From Myxococcales bacterium (GTDB taxonomy: Bacteria; Myxococcota; Polyangia; Fen-1088): a DNA stretch of 10,045 bases. The stretch is taken from contig PMLH01000626.1 in assembly GCA_003159055.1 (NCBI GenBank), positions 1 through 10,045 of the forward strand, in the 5' to 3' direction. Position 1 is the first letter of the stretch. Each line of letters begins with the position of its first letter. Of this stretch, positions 6,221-10,045 are shown piece after piece. The notes below the pieces were generated by a model. It was given only the letters and a program-made list of their open reading frames with translations, was not told the origin of the DNA and made no database searches. The position numbers were made by a program, and so were the translations under genes.

Positions 6221-8758
6221 TCACCCCATCGTCGCCGCGCGCATGTCGGTCTGCGACGCGGGAGCGCTCAGGGTCTCGGGCAGCGTACGGCCTGCGACCT
6301 CCAGCCAAGCGCGGGCAAGCCGACGTGCGAGCAAGCGGTCGGACGAGGTGAGCATGCGGTAGGCCGCATCGCGGACCAGGCGGTCGCGGAAACGGTACGA
6401 GGCCTCGCCCAACCTGACATCGCGATCGATGAGGCTTCGCATGACCAGAACCTCCATCCACTCGGCGATGCTCTTGCGCGCGGGCTCGCCGAGCAGCGCC
6501 AGCAGCGATTCGACGCCGAAGTTCTTCTCGCCGTAGAGGCTGGCTGCGCGCAACACCCGTCGCACGTCGGGCTCAAGCCCTTCCAGTCGCCCTTCCACCG
6601 TTGCATAGACCGCATCCGAGACGCCGAGCATGCCCTGTCGCGTGCTCGCCACCAACTCTTCCAGAAAGTGCGGATTGCCTTCCCAACGGTCGAGGATGAA
6701 GTCCTCGGTAAGGCGCGAGCTCGTGGGCGCCAAAGAACGCACCAGCGTCAGCCCGTGCTTCCGGGGCAATGTCCGCAGGCGCACACGCTGAGCCGCACGT
6801 GCCGTCCACAACCCCGGGAACCGGTCTTCCACATCGTCACGACCGACACCCAAGACCATGATTGGCTTGTCGTGCAGCATCTGTAGCAGGTGGTCGACCA
6901 CCTCCAAACTCGGGCTGTCGGCCCACTGCAGGTCTTCGAGCAGCACAAGCAGACCCGATCCCTCGCAACGGCTCGACAGCCATTCGGCCAAGGCACTTTC
7001 CACATACACGCTCGACTTGCCTTGCACGTCGACGCCTGCGCTGGCCAGCACCGGCGCCAGCGTCGGATATCGTCGCTCCACGCGCAGAAGCGTCCCTCCG
7101 CCTTTGACGATCACCGCAGGCGCGTCGGAAATCCTATGCAGGAACTCGCGCACCAGCCGCGTCTTGCCGTAGCCAGACGGAGCTAAGATCAGCACCGGAC
7201 GCGCAACCCTGTCGTGCAGGGTCTCGTGGTAAAGCGATTCCAGCGACGCCAAATCCCGCTCGCGCCCCAGGAAAGGAGTCAGCGGCCTGCCGCCACCGCC
7301 TGGATTCTCGGCGCCCCACGCTCGCGTCTCGTCGAGCAGCAACAGATTGCCAGCCGCACCGCCAGCCACGAAGCGTGCTGGAAGCAGTCGGCCGGTGGTT
7401 TCGTCGAGGCGAATGGTACCGGGATCCTGCCCCTCCATGAGGATCGGTAAACGATCCATCAGACGGCCCACCGGCAAGCGCCCAAGGAAAGCCGCGCGAC
7501 CGGTCGCGATGGCGATCTTGGCGTCTGGCTCGAGATCGCGAAGCGCCAAGGCGGCCGAAGCGAGTTGGATGACCTGTTCGTGCGCGGTGGACACCGTCGG
7601 GGCGGTCATCAGCAAGGTTCGGTTGATCAGCCGGTCCACCTCGCACGCGCAGGTTTCGAGCAGGCGGCGAATGTCGACGATACGTCCATCGTCATCGTCC
7701 CTGACCACTCGACCCGCCGGGGCTGGCAACGACACCGGCCTCGGCCCCAGGCGACGCTCGGCCAGCGGTCGCATGCCATCCGGCAAAAGCTCACGCTTGC
7801 CCAGCGACACCAGCATCGCGCACGCAAGGTGCTCCTCGATTTCGCTGATCGCATCGCGCCGAGCGTGAGAGGGAGGGCTGGCCGCCGCGGTTTCGCCGCC
7901 GAGGCCACCCAGGTCTTTCACCAACGTAGAAAAGTCCTCTGCCAACGCCGCCGCGGATTGTGGTCGCATGATCGGATCGGGTGCGAGCATCGAATGCACG
8001 AGCCTGCACATTCTGCGATCGAGGCCGACGCGCTTGAAGCTGATCTCCGGCACCCGCCCCGCACACACCTTGGTCATGACCTCCAGCGGGGTCTCGCCGG
8101 AAAACGGTGGCTCGCCGGTGAGCGCCTCGTAGAGCACGCAGCCCAGCGAGAAAATGTCCGCGCGCCCATCGACGTCGGCACGACCACGCGCCTGTTCGGG
8201 CGACGTGTAAAGCGGCGTTCCAACGGTCGAGCCTTTGCGCGTGAGCCGCTTGGCATCGAAAACCCGGCGCGCAATTCCAAAATCGAGCAGCCTAATCTCG
8301 CTCAGCTTCCAGCCCACCAAGAAGATGTTGCCCGGCTTGATGTCGCGATGGACGATGTTGCGACTGTGCGCGGCGGAGAGCGCTTCCAGCACCAGCTGGG
8401 CGACATGCCCGGCGGCGGCGGACCCGAGGTTGCCGCGTCCGAGTCGATCTTCCAGCGTCTCGCCCTCCAGCCACTCCATCGCGATGTAGGGCGAACCGTT
8501 GGGCGTCACCCCATGGTCGGAGTAGCGCACGATACCCGGATGCGAAAGCTCGGCCAGCACTCGCGCTTCCTGATCGAAACGCGCCTGTTCGATGGTCGTT
8601 CGCGAATGCAGAATCTTGAGCGCAATGAGCGCGCCAGTCTGGCGATCGATCGCCTGATACACCGTCCCCATGCCGCCCATACCGGCTTGGTTCTTGATCT
8701 CGTAGCGTTCCGCAAAGGGCGTACCGCGGCCCGGCGTGCCTGGGGTCACAGGGGACAT
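6221..8758 (-). CDS. Ser/Thr protein kinase with cyclase-like region and AAA ATPase domain
   Basis: Eukaryotic-like Ser/Thr kinase of 845 residues, cytosolic with no membrane segment. Kinase domain about 19-280: Gly-loop GMGGMG (26-31), Lys48, HRDIKPGN with Asp139 and Asn144, DFG Asp159, and an activation/P+1 region ending in SPEQARG (186-192). All catalytic residues are present. Residues about 305-475 resemble the degenerate nucleotide-cyclase-like region common in myxobacterial kinase-ATPase fusions (IAIATGRAAFLGRLPVGR, 415-432); no cyclase metal-binding pair is evident. The ATPase domain (about 493-820) has Walker A APSGYGKT (526-533) and Walker B LLVLLEDLQWAD (603-614). Relatives usually continue into TPR repeats; this one stops about 25 residues after the ATPase module. 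The ATG lacks a clear Shine-Dalgarno. It diverges from sahR and precedes the histidine kinase. Confidence 0.92.
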   Translation of the reverse strand: MSPVTPGTPGRGTPFAERYEIKNQAGMGGMGTVYQAIDRQTGALIALKILHSRTTIEQARFDQEARVLAELSHPGIVRYSDHGVTPNGSPYIAMEWLEGETLEDRLGRGNLGSAAAGHVAQLVLEALSAAHSRNIVHRDIKPGNIFLVGWKLSEIRLLDFGIARRVFDAKRLTRKGSTVGTPLYTSPEQARGRADVDGRADIFSLGCVLYEALTGEPPFSGETPLEVMTKVCAGRVPEISFKRVGLDRRMCRLVHSMLAPDPIMRPQSAAALAEDFSTLVKDLGGLGGETAAASPPSHARRDAISEIEEHLACAMLVSLGKRELLPDGMRPLAERRLGPRPVSLPAPAGRVVRDDDDGRIVDIRRLLETCACEVDRLINRTLLMTAPTVSTAHEQVIQLASAALALRDLEPDAKIAIATGRAAFLGRLPVGRLMDRLPILMEGQDPGTIRLDETTGRLLPARFVAGGAAGNLLLLDETRAWGAENPGGGGRPLTPFLGRERDLASLESLYHETLHDRVARPVLILAPSGYGKTRLVREFLHRISDAPAVIVKGGGTLLRVERRYPTLAPVLASAGVDVQGKSSVYVESALAEWLSSRCEGSGLLVLLEDLQWADSPSLEVVDHLLQMLHDKPIMVLGVGRDDVEDRFPGLWTARAAQRVRLRTLPRKHGLTLVRSLAPTSSRLTEDFILDRWEGNPHFLEELVASTRQGMLGVSDAVYATVEGRLEGLEPDVRRVLRAASLYGEKNFGVESLLALLGEPARKSIAEWMEVLVMRSLIDRDVRLGEASYRFRDRLVRDAAYRMLTSSDRLLARRLARAWLEVAGRTLPETLSAPASQTDMRAATMG

Positions 8759-8767
8759 TGTCGGCAG

Positions 8768-8773
8768 AACATA
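8768..8773 (-). promoter_or_regulatory. Weak -10-like hexamer before the Ser/Thr kinase gene
   Basis: On the minus strand TATGTT (4 of 6 matches to TATAAT) ends 9 bases before the kinase ATG. With no Shine-Dalgarno present, a near-leaderless transcript is possible. A competing -10 candidate on this strand is GATAAT at 8811-8816. Confidence 0.2.
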
Positions 8774-8803
8774 GGTTAGCCCTTAAATGGTGGAAGCGTT
8801 ATT

Positions 8804-8833
8804 TTGTGCATTATCTGAAAATCTGGATATAAT
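8804..8833 (+). promoter_or_regulatory. sahR-metH promoter with perfect TATAAT
   Basis: A perfect -10 TATAAT (8828-8833) lies 18 bases after TTGTGC (8804-8809, 3 of 6 matches to TTGACA) in the AT-rich gap between divergent genes. Transcription should start near 8840. The TATAAT overlaps the ATG at 8832, so that ATG would not be in the mRNA and the GTG at 8841 would sit at its 5' end. Confidence 0.6.
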
Positions 8834-8834
8834 G
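8809..8834. promoter_or_regulatory. Candidate SahR operator: inverted repeat over the sahR promoter
   Basis: CATTAT (8809-8814) and ATAATG (8829-8834) form a perfect 6-bp inverted repeat with a 14-base spacer. It covers the sahR -10 box and also the possible minus-strand -10 GATAAT of the divergent kinase gene. ArsR-family proteins bind AT-rich dyads of this general kind over their own promoters. I cannot recall the SahR consensus for this lineage, so the assignment is inference. Confidence 0.4.
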
Positions 8835-9800
8835 ATTGATGTGCCAGAGAAAATTGTTGATATGCTTCAGCTCTTCGCCGATCCAGTGAGGATCAGACTG
8901 GCCAGCTTGTTGGACGGAAACGAGCTTTCGGTCGCGGAAATCACGCAAGTCACCCGCATGGTGCAGTCCCGCGTCTCGACCCACTTGGGCAAACTACGCG
9001 ACGCCGGCATCCTGCGCGACCGTCATCAGGGGACCTCGACCTACTATTCCCTCAACGAAAGCATGCCCCTGCCGGCCAAGCGCTTGTGGGATCTGGTCGC
9101 CGAAAATCGTAACGAGGCTGAGTGGCAGGCGGATCGTGCCCGCTGCGAAGAGATCCTGCGCATGCGACAGAAGGCGGGCGGCTGGCCCGATTCCGTGGCT
9201 GGCCAGATGGATCGCCACTACTCGCCCGGTCGCACGTGGGAAGCGACCATGCTCAGCTTTCTCAGCTTCCTTCGCCTGGGGGACGTGCTCGACGCTGGTT
9301 CGGGCGACGGCATGGTCGCGTCGATGCTGGCCCCACGCTGCCGCAGCATCACCTGCCTCGATCTCAGCGCGAAGGTCCTGCAGGCCGCGCGGCAACGGCT
9401 GGCCGATCGGCACAACGTTCACTTTGCGCCAGGCGATATCCACGCCCTGCCTTTCCCCGACGGGCAGTTCGACCACGTGCTCCTGTTGAACGTTCTTCCC
9501 TACTCCAAGGACCCCGCGCGCGCCGTGTGCGAGGCCGCGCGCGTGCTTCGGCCGGGTGGCGATCTTCTGCTCAGCACGCTGGCAAGCCACGAGCACCCCG
9601 AGATCACCAGCGCCTACGGCCACGTGAACAAGGGCTTTCGCCCCGCCCCCTTGCGACGCTGGCTGGCGCAGGAGGCGCAACTTGTGGTCGAGCGCTGCGA
9701 AGTCACCTCCCACGAAAAACGGCAGCCCAATTTCGCCATCCTAAGTGCATTCGCCCGCAAACCTGGCACCCTTGCCGCGTCCACCAAGGAACAACCATGA
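8832..9800 (+). CDS. sahR: SahR-type ArsR regulator with SAH-binding methyltransferase domain
   Basis: ArsR-family winged-helix repressor fused to a methyltransferase-like sensor domain, 322 residues from this start. Residues 1-75 are the DNA-binding domain: [16 protein letters not shown] (12-27), recognition region [22 protein letters not shown] (40-61), and beta-wing GTSTYYSL (67-74). No CxC metal site is present, which argues against a metal sensor. After a linker, residues about 128-310 form a SAM/SAH-binding Rossmann domain with YSPGRTWEA (130-138) and motif I DAGSGDG (154-160). In the described SahR family this domain senses S-adenosylhomocysteine, which releases the repressor from SAM-cycle genes. 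Overlap with metH (ATGA) supports this job. The start is uncertain: a longer frame from ATG 8787 is open, and TATAAT over the 8832 ATG favours GTG 8841. Confidence 0.88.
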   Translation: MIDVPEKIVDMLQLFADPVRIRLASLLDGNELSVAEITQVTRMVQSRVSTHLGKLRDAGILRDRHQGTSTYYSLNESMPLPAKRLWDLVAENRNEAEWQADRARCEEILRMRQKAGGWPDSVAGQMDRHYSPGRTWEATMLSFLSFLRLGDVLDAGSGDGMVASMLAPRCRSITCLDLSAKVLQAARQRLADRHNVHFAPGDIHALPFPDGQFDHVLLLNVLPYSKDPARAVCEAARVLRPGGDLLLSTLASHEHPEITSAYGHVNKGFRPAPLRRWLAQEAQLVVERCEVTSHEKRQPNFAILSAFARKPGTLAASTKEQP

Positions 9801-10045
9801 ATCGAGAGCAGCGTATCGCGTACCTACAGAGCGCCATCAAGGAACGCATCCTGGTCATCGACGGTGCGATGGGCACCATGATCCAGCGCGAGAAATTGGG
9901 CGAAGCCGACTTTCGCGGTGAGCGATTCGCGAACCACAGCCACGAGCTGCGTGGAAACAACGACGTGTTCGTGCTGACCCGACCCGAGATGATCGAGAGA
10001 ATCCACGGGGCGTACCTGGAAGCCGGCGCCGACATCATCGAGACC
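9797..10045 (+). CDS. metH: Cobalamin-dependent methionine synthase, N-terminus only
   Basis: First 83 codons of MetH, which makes methionine from homocysteine and methyltetrahydrofolate using cobalamin. The visible part is the start of the N-terminal homocysteine S-methyltransferase barrel: [15 protein letters not shown] (16-30) with the GAMGT motif, then [20 protein letters not shown] (54-73) and GADIIET at the window edge. The ATG overlaps the sahR stop as ATGA and has AAGGA (9786-9790) 6 bases upstream, so translation is probably coupled to sahR. There is no room for a separate cobalamin riboswitch between the genes. Whether this is the full-length multidomain enzyme or a split form cannot be seen here. 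Confidence 0.93.
   Translation, partial: MNREQRIAYLQSAIKERILVIDGAMGTMIQREKLGEADFRGERFANHSHELRGNNDVFVLTRPEMIERIHGAYLEAGADIIET

Noticed and set aside
6159..6461. Gly/Ala repeat tail (GIGAGAGTGAG) in an alternative frame at the end of the Ser/Thr kinase
   Set aside because: It arises from the GC-rich tandem repeat in a different frame. A frameshift is not needed because the kinase frame is intact to its TGA.
5501..6886. 461-codon plus-strand open frame
   Set aside because: It lies opposite the histidine kinase and Ser/Thr kinase genes, both of which carry full sets of family motifs. The translation is Arg/His/Gln-rich and spans the gap between them, as expected of a GC-rich antisense shadow.
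7565..8779. 404-codon plus-strand open frame
   Set aside because: Antisense to the Ser/Thr kinase domain; composition is Arg/His-rich with no recognisable motif.
8787..8831. N-terminal 15-residue extension of SahR from the ATG at 8787
   Set aside because: It would place the whole promoter and dyad inside the coding sequence, and the extra residues (MVEALFCALSENLDI) lie before the normal ArsR domain start.
8832..9060. Metal-sensing ArsR/SmtB repressor
   Set aside because: The helix region that carries the CxC metal site in ArsR/SmtB sensors has no cysteines here, and the protein has a methyltransferase-type sensor domain next to metH.

Overview
The window is GC-rich (roughly 60-65% by eye) and gene-dense. 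It looks like a chromosomal segment of a deltaproteobacterial or Myxococcota-type organism. Three things point that way: a Ser/Thr kinase fused to a cyclase-like region and an AAA-type ATPase, a large soluble hybrid histidine kinase, and a SahR-type ArsR/methyltransferase regulator overlapping metH. The taxonomy is an inference from gene content. I see no insertion sequence, phage gene, tRNA, rRNA or CRISPR array.

Layout. (1) 1-1530, minus strand: N-terminal 510 codons of a GT39/ArnT-like membrane glycosyltransferase that runs off the left edge. (2) 1531-1896: a 366-base divergent intergenic region with a G-rich tract on the minus strand and a perfect 10-bp inverted repeat. (3) 1897-3045, plus: rlmI-like 23S rRNA methyltransferase, with a terminator-like hairpin over its stop codon. 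(4) 3115-3318, minus: a 67-residue protein with a C-terminal hydrophobic segment, a consensus Shine-Dalgarno and a 12-bp hairpin in its leader. It is divergent from (5) 3557-3997, plus: an unrecognised four-helix membrane protein. (6) 4010-6124, minus: GAF-PAS-HisKA-HATPase-REC hybrid histidine kinase. (7) 6221-8758, minus: Ser/Thr kinase, degenerate cyclase-like region and AAA ATPase, 97 bases upstream of the histidine kinase and in the same frame. (8) 8832-9800, plus: sahR, which overlaps (9) metH at 9797 and runs off the right edge.

How the genes fit together. sahR and metH form a methionine-cycle operon: SahR senses S-adenosylhomocysteine and represses SAM-cycle genes, and MetH remethylates homocysteine. 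The Ser/Thr kinase gene diverges from sahR across only 73 bases, so the two promoters are entangled. The Ser/Thr kinase and the histidine kinase follow each other in the domain order of the fused dual kinases (Hstk type) known from cyanobacteria and myxobacteria. Here they are separated by two in-frame stops and a Pro/Glu-rich readable linker, which suggests a split or decayed fusion.

A second theme is translation starts. Four genes (GT39, the 67-residue protein, the histidine kinase, metH) have recognisable Shine-Dalgarno sequences. Four others (rlmI, the four-helix protein, the Ser/Thr kinase, sahR) lack a convincing one and instead have a TATAAT-like hexamer within about 12 bases of a start codon, which suggests leaderless mRNAs. 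The strongest unexplained features are this start pattern, the split dual kinase, the divergent SahR region, and the small membrane-protein pair with its hairpin leader.
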